The notes under the pieces were generated by a model. That model saw only the letters and a list, made by a program, of their open reading frames with translations, was not told the origin of the DNA and made no database searches. Positions 1 to 11,012 of a DNA stretch of 64,000 nt are shown piece after piece. Within the stretch, counting starts at the first letter, position 1. The number at the start of each line of letters is the position of its first letter. The stretch is from Clarireedia homoeocarpa (Eukaryota > Ascomycota > Leotiomycetes > Helotiales > Rutstroemiaceae). The DNA is taken from positions 244,690-308,689 of the forward strand of contig LNKV01000051.1 in assembly GCA_001465935.1 (NCBI GenBank), written 5' to 3'. Position numbers and translations under genes: made by a program.

Positions 1-1044
1 TTAGTGTTTGGATCAACGTTTTCGAAGAGCACGATTCAATATCGCTTCCGTGTTTTATTCTCGTTGGTGAGTCGACCAAATTTCCCAAAAAAATCGGCAG
101 CACAGGCGGGATCGTCGGTCCTCCCTGGAACATATTTCTTTGCGGTTATTGGTTGCCAAGGTCCCCGCACCCTCGTCAGGAGAATTGGACCAAAACCCAC
201 ACGGCGCACATGCTTTATCCACCGCAGACACATGGATTGCCGTTAGGGTTCAGGTTTCTGGCTTAAGCATCCAATCAATATTCGATCGCAACAAATGATC
301 GTCTCCACAAGTTCCCACTCGGAAAACTTTCCTCGACTAATATCAGGAACTACTCATTTGGAATTACGTTAGCATTTGTGCCGAACAACGCATATCCCTG
401 TCTAATCTAGCCATGTCTCCCAACACCAGAACTCGAGTCCCTATGGATAGGGCGAGCCTTGGATACGATCTAGCCATGCAGCCTGACAATAAGAAAACGT
501 TTCTGGATGCATTGGTTCCTTGCATAATTGGATCCGACGGTGTAATCTGTCTCCACTATTTTTCGTATGCTTTGGCAAGGCCGAGCAACGATTCCGTGCT
601 GGCCTTTTTTACCTCCGTAGAAGGAGAATGGAATCTTTAGCCTCCCACCTAAGCAAGCCATGACTCTCCCGCACCCGCACCTCAAGTGTTTATATTCAGT
701 GGTGTTCCTCTACATCGGAGACCTTCTTTCTTTCCTACCCTCATCCACAATCCTTCTTTTAGTTCAGCTATCTTTGCGACGACGAGAGTCTACTCTTTCC
801 ATTTAGGTACTCACTCCTTCAGTACTATCTGCCAAAACATATCGATCTGAGATCGTGACTTGACTTTACAGTCTCCCAAATACCAATACACAGCTTCTTC
901 AATACAACGAAGACCCAGCTTTTCTGTCCGTGACAGTACATTTGTCTCTACGACATCACTACAAGAAGTCTTTTTCGACTTTCAATCTCTTACCAAGCCA
1001 ATCCTTTCATCATCAAATTTACACACAACACACAACCTCCAAAA
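1..1044. other. Intergenic, no gene recognised; end holds 5' region of relic gene
   Basis: No frame here shows a recognisable domain, and the longest open frames on the two strands overlap with no preferred one. The last 180 bases or so are rich in C, A and T and run into the start codon of the decayed secreted-protein gene at 1045, so they look like its old promoter and leader. This is a reading of composition only. Confidence 0.5.
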
Positions 1045-1566
1045 ATGCAATTCTCAACTCTCTTCGCCGCCGCCAGTGCGGCTCTTCACCCTCGCCACCG
1101 CTGGCACCGTCCACTTCGTCAACCAAGACAGCATCACCCGCACCATCGTCTTCACCCCCAACCCAGGCTACGCCGCCATTGCCAGCATCACCATCACCGG
1201 CCTCTCCACCTTCAACCAAAGCTTCCCGACCGGCTGGATCGGGAATTGGTACTCAGTTTCTGAGGGCGAGACTGACATCCGGGTATGTCGGCGAAGTCGC
1301 GTTCGATAAATATGGTGGGCTCGACTTTCTTCGACGTTAGCGCTATCGTGAACCCAAATGATGTCAATGTGTGAAGATGCTTTTCCCCCCTCCATTCGAA
1401 TCTTCCTATTAGTGGGTGTCAGAGCTCCGTGCGCAAATGCGTATAACAATGGGATGATGTTGCTACGCAAAGTACCGATAGGAGTGATTTGGTTTGTCTT
1501 TTGGGAAATCTTCCGGCGAGCCAGAAGAGGAGTATTGGGGCGAAGTTCTCAAGAGAGTATGGTTGA
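1045..1566 (+). pseudogene. Relic of small secreted protein, broken by about seven frameshifts
   Basis: The start is a clean ATG followed by a secretion-signal-like stretch (MQFSTLFAAASA). The rest of a roughly 165-residue protein can only be followed by changing frame. Recognisable blocks are TVHFVNQDSITRTIVFTP and GNWYSVSEGE (frame of 860-1309), GYVGEVAFDKYGG (frame of 930-1340), FFDVSAIVNPNDVN, KMLFPP, ISGCQSS, PCANAYN and WDDVATQSTD. These blocks lie in the expected order of a short, Cys-poor secreted protein family common in ascomycetes, which I recall being labelled 'DNase1-like' without biochemical support. Frame changes fall near 1080, 1285, 1327, 1369, 1408, 1426 and 1450. Most are not in homopolymers, which argues against simple sequencing error. 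I infer a pseudogene; the family label is tentative. Confidence 0.7.
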
Positions 1567-2971
1567 GGGTGTGGTTGCTTAAGTTTTCCTTGTTCTTTAG
1601 AGGGTGGACTTCAAATCAATCAATCGATAGATCAACGGAGGGGGTTTGTTCGTTTCGATATCATTCCTATCGGTCAAATCAGCACAAAAAGCAAGCAAGT
1701 ATCTGTCAATCTACCTTGGTTGCTTGATCGATTAGACTTGATCTGACTCGATTCGATTCGATCCCATCATATCGCATCTCATTGCATTGCATTGATACGA
1801 CTTTATGACAAAAAGACACACACTTAACATTCATTCAATTATATACATACATACATACCTCTATATATACATACCTACATATACAGCAGAGGGAAAATCA
1901 ATCAAATCATATACCAGGTAGAGCAAGGAACGGATTGGATTGGATAGGCTAGAAAGAAGGGGGATTCGTTTTTTGGTGTACTTTTTTTTATTTTTTTTTA
2001 GAATTGATAAGTTTTTTGAAAACTATTTACTTCTTCACACTCGTTTGCTTGCCTTTTATATTTATAAATGGAAATGAAATATTTAAGAACGAACTAAGGC
2101 TTTTGATGATGATGATGATGATGATGATGGATGATATGAATGAGTGAATGTTTGGCTTGCCTTGGTTTGCTTTGCTTTGTGGTTCGTAAGTTAGTCATTT
2201 TTCGATTGGCGATTTTCGAATGACGCTCCGCTGGCCTCCGAGGGCCACTGCCTGTGGAGGCCGACTAGTTTTTTTTTTTTTTTTTTTTTGGCCTGTACCG
2301 CAAATAAATAAATACCTTCCCCATACCTCGTATGTATGTATGTATGTATATAATAAGTATATATATATATATATAATACACCTACTTACTTACTTACTTA
2401 CATACATACATGCACGCACGCAACTTGAGAAGAGAAGAGAATTGGTTAATTATTTATTTATTTATTGAGGGATTTTGGATTGGATATTTGCTATAAGTTA
2501 GTTAGTTAGTTACATTACATTACAGTAGTTGAAGGAATGAATGAATGGTCAGTCAGTCAGTCAAATTGCTAATTTTGTACTGGGCTGGGCTGGGCTGCGC
2601 GGACAGACAGAAATGAAGGATGGGCTGTTTTTTCTGTGTGTACTGTATGTACTGTACTATGTATATATGGATAGGGATAGGGATAGTTCTACAGAACTTT
2701 ACGAGCGAGTAAGTTAAGTTGGAATTTTGGTTAATGTTTGTTTGTGCGAATCATGTACATGTACATGTACATGTCTGTCTATCCGTGTTCGCAATGTCAT
2801 ACATATCACATGGTTTGGTTGTGATGGTTTTGGATACGAGTAGTTCTAATGGGAATGCAGTGAGTGGGATTTCAATCGTGTTGGAGAGTGAGTGGGTGGG
2901 TGAGTGGGAATTTTGGCTTGGAGTAGTACAGTACAGTCAGTGTACTTCGTAGATGTATGTATGTGGAAGTA

Positions 2972-3004
<33 letters not shown>

Positions 3005-3802
3005 GTTGGCTGCAAAGAGCGGCGGCCAATAGAAAGAAGTATACGGGTTTGGTACTGGAATTACTGCGACCGCAATTACGGACGGAAAAAAGCCACCACG
3101 GTAGGTGGGTTGTGATTAACTATCATAATCATCAAGAAAAAACTTCCTCTACAGCTTGCTATTTATCATCATATAATTATAACAGTTGCCTTATTGAAAC
3201 GCAAGTTTATCTCCTTTCATCTATTAAACCTCCAACTACCGTTTCGAAAAAGTTTTGTCGACGGCAGATATGAAGGAACAATAACCATCTTACCCCTGAG
3301 ATGGCATTGCGGGTAGAACCCGGACAAATCTGAGCATCTGAGCTGTACCTGCAGCTTTTCTCACATGGGCGGGCTTGGCCGATGGTTATGTGGAGGTTTC
3401 GAAACAAACCCTTTTTCTTATCAGATTGAACCGTTGCGAACTTTTTTTTTTTTTCCTTTTCTTTTTCGTCACTCATGAACTCGTGGAACTGGAATCACAA
3501 GAGGACCTGACTGCTCGGCACATAAATCAGGATAATGACCAAGAAGCAAGTACCATGAGGAAAGACAACGATATAGGGGGAAACAAGCTTAGAAGCATAA
3601 TTTTAAGCATAGGAGAGACGCTTTTTCATAACGTGCACGGGACTCACTTCGTACAAAGTGGATTAGCATGGGAGCTGCACGGTTAGCTAGGAGGGATTGG
3701 CGATGGATCTACTGCGTGTGCCAAGGAAAATCCCATCTACTTTGAAAATGCGACTACTCGTGCGAAGTAGGGTAGGGGGATTCACATTGTGCGAGCTACT
3801 TA
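1567..3802. other. Intergenic, microsatellite-rich
   Basis: No coding gene is supported. The stretch has many simple repeats: TACA/TATA tracts near 1841-1885, a GAT run at 2105-2129, a T run near 2271-2289, GTAT and AT runs at 2331-2375, ACTT/ACAT runs at 2382-2411, TTAG and CAGT runs near 2501-2560, a GTACAT run near 2755-2772, and (AC)15 at about 2973-3002. Open frames here are products of the repeats. Confidence 0.7.
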
Positions 3803-4112
3803 CTGAGGGAGTGAGTGAGGGAGTGAGTGAGGGAGGGAGTGAGGGAGGGAGTGAGTGAGGGAGGGAGTGAGTGAGGGAGTGAGTGAGTGAGTGAGTGAGC
3901 GACTGACTGACTGACTGAGCGACTGACTGACGGACTGAGCGACTGACTGACGGACTGAGCGACTGATTGACTGAGCTTGACTGACTGACAGTAATTTGAA
4001 GAAGCCTCAATATTCCATTCTGGTCAGGAGCGAGGTTCGTTGGTTCGTTGGTTCGTTGGTGCGTTGGTTGGTTCATTCGTTCGTTGGTGCGTTGGTTGGT
4101 TCATTCGTTCGT
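3803..4112. repeat. Compound tetranucleotide minisatellite
   Basis: Three repeat types follow each other directly. A GAGT/GAGG block covers about 3803-3898. A block of GACT units interrupted by GAGC and GGACT follows (about 3899-3985), with a 20-base higher-order period around GCGACTGACTGACGGACTGA. After a short unique spacer comes a GGTTCGTT/GGTGCGTTGGTT block (about 4031-4112), in which a 28-base unit occurs twice in tandem. The 129-residue minus-strand frame over this region reads only Ser/Leu/Thr/Pro repeats and is not a gene. Confidence 0.85.
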
Positions 4113-5374
4113 ATACGGAAGCAGGCAGGCCGAACGAAGCACTCTAGAAGAAAAGAAGGCGGCGGATATTAGACGGTTTCTTCTCGCGGGTCTCTGGACG
4201 ACTAATTAAAGAGTGGTGACACTGGTGAGGCAAGACCTTCAAGAATAGAAATGCTCTCCACTCCACCTTGCTCTCCCTCCCACTCCACCTTGCTCGCAAA
4301 AGTTGAGAGGCACTCCCCCCTCCCTCCAACGGCCTTCATCCAAAAATGGTTTATTGAGCGGCAAATGATGTCCGGTCGATATCCCGTCGATATCCCGGTT
4401 CATTGGATCACAACACCAGACCAGGGAGGCGAGCTCGATCCCCTGCTCATAATTTCCTTGGCTGAGCAGGGGTTCCCTATGTTTCCCATCCCTTAAATCT
4501 GAAACCGCATGGCCCGATTGGGCAACTCCAATCTAATTTCACCGCGACACCCACACCTTCTGCACCTTCTACACCTCGACGCCTCGACACCCCTCGCGAC
4601 CCTTTACGCGATCGAGTCGTTTTTGGACAGCCGCTCTGGATAGCCACTCTGAAAACTACCCGTCCTCAGCACCAGGAGCCAGCGAGCGCAACTTGGGACA
4701 GGAACTGGAAGGCGTGCACGTGCCAGTCAATTCCCCCCCATCCACTTCCTCCATCCACTTCCCCCATCCACTTCCGTGCATGGGTTGACCGGTTGATCCT
4801 GTGATTGCTTCCATGCAGAGTTACATTGGATCTTGTCCCCATCTCTATTTTGGCCATCCCCGAGTCAAAAAGAGGAGCTCCAATGTACCATGTACCACTT
4901 TGTTCACCCAATCCTATCCTGTCTGCGCTTGTCCGGTTTGGTCCTCGTCCCCTCCCCCAATCCACGTTCTTTAATGTCTCTTCATCTCCAGCTCCCGTCG
5001 CTACCCTCCTTTCCCTACTTCAACCTCCTCGCCCTCCGTCCTTTTCTCTTGGCATTTTGAGTGTCGCCGTCGCCCTTTTCTTCCAATTTCTACTTGTGCA
5101 GTCTCTGCACGTTGCTCTCCTTCACCCAGTCATACTCATCGCATCTCCCTGCTACAGGGCGGATCGCATAGTCATTCCTTGAATCTACAGCATCACACGG
5201 CAAACCTTCTCTGTCTGTTTCCACTTGGTCTACTTAGTTGATATCTCTCCAAAAGTCGGAAAATTTACCCCCTCCCCCCCCACACACAATCTTTTTTACG
5301 TTCCCTAGACAAAAGCAAAGCAAAAGCAAAAAACTACACACAAAGCAACACTTGCAACAGGAAGGAAATCAATC
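4113..5374. other. Intergenic upstream of the GH16 gene
   Basis: No conserved coding segment was recognised. From about 4950 the plus strand becomes strongly pyrimidine-rich, with C runs and CT tracts up to about 5290, then A-rich just before the ATG at 5375. This is the usual appearance of a fungal promoter and leader, so the last few hundred bases probably serve the GH16 gene. Confidence 0.5.
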
Positions 5375-6784
5375 ATGTACTTCAAATCCGTCGCTCTCCT
5401 CGCTGGAGCAGCCGCCATTCTCTCCCCTCTCGTCCAAGCGCAAACCTACACCAGCTGCAATCCCCTCAATGCGACTTGCCCCAACGATCCCGCGCTAGGT
5501 GTAAACCACACCTTCTACTTCAACACCTCCACCACCGTCACCAATTACTTCGACATCACTGCTGGAAGTCTGACTTATGGCGACAAGGGTGCCGAATTCA
5601 CCATCAACCAGGAGGGCCAGTCTCCCACCATTCAATCCAAGTTCTACATCTTCTTCGGAAAGGTCTCCGTCATCATGCAGGCTGCTAAAGGCCGGGGTAT
5701 CGTATCAAGTATCGTCTTGGAGAGTGACGATTTGGATGAGGTGGATTGGGAATTCCTTGGATCAAACAATACTCATGCAGAGACCAACTACTTCGGAAAA
5801 GGAAACACTACCGCCTATGATCGCGCAACCTGGGACCCAATGAGCGACCCTACCAGTAGCTTCCACAACTACACCGTCGACTGGACCGCGGAAAGAATTG
5901 AATGGTGGATCGATAGCGTTCTCGTTCGCACACTTCATTATGCCGATGCGCTTGGAGGCAAGAACTTCCCGCAAACCCCTATGACGGTCCGAATAGGAAT
6001 TTGGTCGGGTGGTGACCCAAAGCTCAACGGCAAAGGTACTATCGAATGGGCTCAAGGTGAAACCGACTTCTCTCAGGTCCCCTTCACCATGTATGTCAAG
6101 GAAGCATGGATCTGGGATTATAGCACCGGCAAAGAGTACGAATGGACCGACAGATCTGGTGATTGGCAATCCATCAAAGTTATCAGGTAAGTTCTAAAAC
6201 CCTCCCTCTCCCATCCGGCACCAACACCCATCATCTAATTCCAACCCAGCGGTAACTCCACGATTGCCAAAAAGATCATCTCTGACGCTACCCCCAAAGA
6301 GACACTTGGTGAAAAATGGGATAAGCTCCCCAAGACCACCAAACTTGCCGTTTATTGTGGAGCAGGTGCTGCTGCAGCTTGCGTAGTTTCGGCTTTCCTC
6401 TTCATGTTCGTTCGCCAACGCCGCAATGGTCGCAAAGAACGCGATGCCTACAATCAACTCATCGAGAAGCAACAACAAGAAGCCAACCAAGATTCAATGG
6501 AACTTCGCGACAAAGGAATGGGTGGATGGGACAGTTCTTCGTCTACAAAGGGAGAAGAAGGCTCGGGTAGCTGGGGAGGTGCGCACAATCATAACGATGA
6601 CACTTCATACGTCGGACCCAACGGATCCGCAAGCAGTGCGATGATACAAGGAGGAAAGGGACCTCAAAGTCCTACACTCGTCGAAACTGCCCCGTTATCA
6701 AGTCCTATGAGTGCTGAGTTTAACGTTCAACAACCGTCGCGGTTTGGAAGTTCGACTAATGGTGGCGCCTATTCGAAGTGCTAG
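5375..6784 (+). CDS. GH16 glucan-chitin transglycosylase (CRH/UTR2 type), membrane-anchored
   Basis: Exons are 5375..6186 and 6250..6784, giving 448 residues; the 63-base intron has a GTAAGT donor and CAG acceptor. Residues 1-23 form a signal peptide ending near VQAQT. The GH16 domain follows, with the catalytic motif DEVDWE at residues 121-126; by family knowledge E122 is the nucleophile and E126 the acid/base. A conserved FLGS and several N-glycosylation sequons are nearby. CRH enzymes cross-link chitin to beta-glucan at the cell surface. Many carry a GPI signal, but exon 2 here encodes a hydrophobic segment (about 303-325) followed by basic RQRRNGRK and a polar tail of about 120 residues, so a type I membrane protein with a cytoplasmic tail is inferred. 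GH16 assignment is strong; the precise activity is inferred. Confidence 0.9.
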
Positions 6785-7981
6785 TTGCCCCTTCACTCCC
6801 CCTTTCCCCCCTTCTCCCCTTTCGGAATAAAACAAAAGAAAAAGACATGAAAGAACAAAACAAGACACAAATGCTACTGTATACACACACACAAGGACGG
6901 ACGAGACAAGACGAGTATGGATGGTGCTAGGGAGTTTTATGTAAATGACTATTTTTTTTTCTCTTACTTCTTTGTCAATCTTGGAACGGGGAACGCGAAT
7001 CAATCGATCGATGTATGTGGAAACTTGACGGATAGACCAAATGGGGAGCACCCTCTAAGATGGATTCTTTGAGGGCCCTCTGATTTTTTTTTTATCTCAC
7101 TCCTACCTCACACACACACATACACACTCTCTCTATTTTTTCTCTCATTTTCCTGTTTTGTTTTTGTTATATTTCATTCCGAGTCGGATCGGAACCTGTC
7201 TGCACGGCTGAGATGGCATCTTCATCATCATCATCAGTTTTCAACTCTTTCCTCTCCTAATGCATGTATATCTCCATCTGGATGGAAGAAAAGACTAGAC
7301 TAACTATCTGGTCTTGGAATTACTTTATTATGGACAGTCAGACAGGGGTGATGGATGGGCGATATATATGTTCGCTTGTATTACATCATACTGGACTGGA
7401 GCGGAATGTATGTACTTAAGCTTTCAAGGAATTACTCTTCCCTGCCTACTTCACTCGTAGATATGCAGTAGCGGCTATATTATCGATGTTTTAATCACTT
7501 CATTTTTTGGGTGTGTGTATAAGTGTATAAGTGAATGAATGGAAAAATCCAAGTGAGACTTAACTATAGAAATAATCTTACAAGTTAGAAAGCCAGCTGC
7601 AAAGGAAAGGAAAGAGGGAAAACTCAGGTACTGTAAGTTAGTTAACTTTTAGAGTACTCGAGCAAGACAAGATGATAATCCAAGACAAAAGGGAACCCTG
7701 AGAAATAAATAAATAAATCAATCAATCAATATACCAAGGTGGCCAAGACGACCCAGACGACCCAACTTAAACCCCTAATGAGACAGATGGTGGTGGGTGG
7801 GTGCACTGCCACCGCCGTACATGCATATACTTGCAAGACATGGTCTACAGTATTTGTCTCTCTAGCTGTTGGACTAGGAGAATAGTGAGTGAGTGGAGTG
7901 AGTACAGTACATTGATTGATTGATTGATTGATGGCAGGCATTCATTCTTCTTGAACCCCTCAATCAATCATTCATTCTCCC
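6785..7981. other. Intergenic between convergent GH16 and CutC genes
   Basis: The GH16 (plus) and CutC (minus) genes converge here. The sequence holds T- and CT-rich tracts (around 6950-6965, 7090-7150), short AAAT and AATC repeats near 7705-7730, and GATT repeats at 7912-7932. No open frame has a recognisable domain. It probably contains both 3' UTRs; no clear poly(A) signal could be chosen. Confidence 0.5.
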
Positions 7982-8934
7982 CTAGCAATCAATCCCCCTC
8001 CTCAACCCCCTCACCTCCCCCTCGTCAACCTCTTCCCCCTCCCCAACCACAGCACTACTATGCACCCACTGCACCCCCCCCGCCCGCCTCCTCACTTCCC
8101 CCACGTTCGCGCTCCGCACCCCTCCGCCCGCAATAATCTCGATCCGGCCTCTCGCGAGCGCAACGAGATTTTTGATGGCCGCGGCGCCGGCGAGCGCGGT
8201 GGACGCCCCCCCTGAGGTGAGGACGGATGTGAAGGAGAGGGAGATGAGCTGCGTAAGTAAGTTAGTGGTCGGATTACGCCAAGCGAAAGCGAAAGGGAAA
8301 AAGGAAATAAATAAATAAAAGCACGAACGCTTTCGAGCTCCGTGCCCATGTCCTCGCTGGCAATCAGATCGAATGCCCGGTGGAATGTGCATCGGATCGA
8401 AGTCGAAGTCGAAGGATTCTCCTTCTCCCCATCACCAGATCTGCACAGCTTCACCAACGCGCCGCAGCGCTCCGCGTCAACCCGCCACCGTCCCGTCTGC
8501 GCATCCCGCTTGAGAATCCCAAAGACGAAACCCTGGCCTCCTGCGCGCCGGAACTGCAGGATCTGCGATTGCATGCTGAGGTACGAGGTGCTGTCTACGG
8601 TGAATGAGGTGCGCGCGTTGGAGGTGGGTCGGATCATGATGTTGATTTTGATTTCGGGGGAGGGGGAGGGGGTTTGCTCTACTACTACGTCTTGTTCTGA
8701 GGCTTTTTTTTGATCGTCTGCATTTTGGGGTGGGGAGGGCACGCGGGACGGGGATTGGGATTGGGATTGGGATTGCAGGTAGGAAGCGAGTGATATAAAG
8801 TCGTTTACGGAAGGGGTGAGTCCGTCGGATGACTTGGAGCGACAGAGTTCGATGCGGTGGGCGCCGGAGCGGGCGGCAAGGAGGGCGGAGGGGAGCGTGA
8901 AGGTGGCGATTTCGAGGTAGGGTGGGGGGGACAT
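7982..8934 (-). CDS. cutC: CutC-family copper homeostasis protein
   Basis: Exons on the minus strand are 8934..8330 (ending at 8329) and 8248..7982, joined over an 80-base phase-0 intron (8249..8328), giving 290 residues. CutC folds as a TIM barrel. Family landmarks are visible in order: LEIATFTLPSALLAARSGAHRIELC at the N-terminus, GLTPS, IMIRP, GFVFGILKRD, FHRAFD, then after the intron SVLTSGG, IIAGGGVRSANV and VHSSAV. A Gln-Ser-rich insertion lies after the first helix (about residues 50-90). The donor is GTTCGT, which is less usual, but the frame and the family alignment require a junction here. The biochemical role of eukaryotic CutC is poorly defined; copper tolerance is the historical label. 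Confidence 0.85.
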
Positions 8935-9480
8935 GGCATTAGCGGTGTGGTTGTGGTGGTGCGAGGAGGGGTTGGAGGGGAGGGTTTTGGATGGATGGTG
9001 GGGAGATGATGGGAGGGGGAGGGTTTTGGATGAATGGTGGGGAGATGATGGGAGAGGTGGGGTTTTCTCTGCTCGCGTTGCTTCTGCAACTAGCGGAGGG
9101 ACAATTTAACTGCGCCTAGGAAGTACTTTGGTGACTTTTATACCAGGCACTAGCGCCTAGTAAATGTAGAAGACGGTGTTATGTTCTATTAGCAGTGCTA
9201 TAGGAATATAAATACAAGATCTGTATTTTGGTTTTGCAGTCAGCGGTTCTCGTTTCTTATTTAACTTTAACTGACAGTGCTTTGATAATAGTAGTTTATT
9301 ATCTACAATTGCAACGGGGAATCTAACGACTACTACTATTGGTTCTGGTTCTACGAATACAAGTTCTTCTAGCAATTCCTCTAGATCTTGCTAAATACTC
9401 TGCAGGCAATGTGGCAGCTCTGGATGGACAGATACGACTTGTTATATGCATAGGGAACTTGTCAATATTCGAATTTGTAA
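8935..9480. other. Intergenic, promoter side of CutC, no gene seen
   Basis: Immediately upstream of the CutC start (8935-9070) are two imperfect copies of a G-rich unit containing GGATGGTGGGGAGATGATGGGA. The rest is AT-rich with no recognisable coding sequence and runs into the 3' end of the HET relic. Confidence 0.5.
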
Positions 9481-11012
9481 TTATTCCCAATATATATGAG
9501 CTAGGGAAAATTCATTAAGAGGGATGGACTCTTGCAATTGCTGATATGGCGGTAAGTTTGTCTCCAGGGAAAGAGAGCTCCCTTTTGTCGGTATACAGAG
9601 AGAGTAGTGCCCCAGTCGTAATCCATAACCTGGCGGTAGAAATGCTGTATATACTTCCGGATGCCCAAGACATTGCTGTCCTCGTCCGCGTAACGACAGT
9701 TCCAGGTGATCGAATCCTGGCAGTACTGGAGACGATGACGAGAAAGCACCAGCTTTTGGTAAGCCCATGCTCGACTATCCAGCGGCTCTAGAACAACCGT
9801 CTCTTTGGAATCCCGGCTTATGTCTCCACGGCCTTTCAATAATACATAAATAAACATCCGTTTCCCGTCGGCGCAGTCTAGAGGAATGCCTGTTAAGGGA
9901 AGCTTCTCATAGTCGTATTGTCGAGGGAATAAGAAACCGTCATGTACAGACTTCGCACAGGTTGCTGAAACTGTGAGTGCAGCGTTCCGATATATTTGGC
10001 CCATTACACCCAATTCCCGAGATAGGTCAAATTGATCATTCTGAACGATGCATAGACAATCTACCCAGAGATATTCGAATCGGAGCTGCTGATATACGGA
10101 TATGGCGTCCAAAATAGTATTTGGGAGTGCTCCCATGTCGATTAAATCAAGGTGAGACTGCAGCGAGGTCTTGGTAGCTGTAATTGGTTGGATTCCGCCC
10201 CAGACATAACTCAGGCAGAAACAAGTCGTAATATTGATGTATTTTGCCGTCTGAATAAGTCTTATCTTTTGTGCTGGTGCTGCATTGAGGTCGAGCTAAA
10301 CGAGTCTACTGGGAACAAAGTCGGGATCCGCCTTTTTGCACCCCGGGTGCAACGACTCGCAATCTTTGATCCAGTCCATCACCCTACTGCGTGAACGCTT
10401 CGAGGTAACATTCATATCTATATCCTCAGCCGTGCGGCTGGGAAAATCTGCGGTCGATGTTTCTAAGAGCTGTTCGGTCATCAAATCCAAAGCATGCAGG
10501 GATAATACTAGTGACACTTACCAGATGTAAAAGCAGGCAAGTGAGTGATCTTGTAGCTACCTTGATCTTTCCATTCAACTTCGACCCAACCAGCCAAGCT
10601 TCCCAAACACGCGTCAGGGAAGGTTCCGGGCGTTTTCATCTTGAATGACAGGTAGGTACAACTGCACCAAGTCTTTCCTCCAGGCACGTTGGATGGCTAG
10701 AGGTTCACCCAACTGGTCCACGATGTAGCAGAGCAGTGAACATCCATCGTTGGCTCCTGAACTTACAATAGATGGAGCCTGGAAGCTGCAACTCGTCTGC
10801 CGCTTCTTTTCTCCTCCTGGAACGTCTCCTGACGAAGGAAAAACCTCTGGCAATGCTAGCAAGAATGCACTGACTCCGCATGCGCGTTGCCTAATGCAGT
10901 TGACATACTGGTTTTGAGGGTTGCAGGAGGAAAGAGTTCTTGGTAGCTGTTGATCCGTCGAAACTATAATATTTGTCCTTAAAAATGACAATACATCCTC
11001 ATCCAGGCTCAC
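9481..11012 (-). pseudogene. Decayed heterokaryon-incompatibility (HET) gene, copy A
   Basis: Reading the minus strand from about 11012 gives pieces of a HET-domain protein. An N-terminal Cys-containing segment (SSGANDGCSLLCYIV) is followed by TFPDACLGSLAGWVEVEW in another frame, a plausible intron (GTAAGT donor near 10519), then WIKDCESLHPGCKK and VPSRLV. An in-frame TAG at 10298-10296 interrupts it. After it come CFCLSYVWGG, the HET core FEYLWVDCLCIVQND and MGQIYRNAALTVSA, then SRAWAYQKLVLSRHRL. Near 9590 the frame shifts: the HET-typical TDKRELSFPGDKLTAISAIA continues in a different frame and stops shortly after. HET proteins mediate non-self recognition and cell death between fungal strains. 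At least two frameshifts plus a nonsense codon make this copy non-functional as read. Outer limits are approximate. Confidence 0.75.

Noticed and set aside
3687..4076. 129-codon minus-strand frame with SLTHSLTHSLPPS repeats
   Set aside because: Entirely made by the GAGT/GAGG minisatellite.
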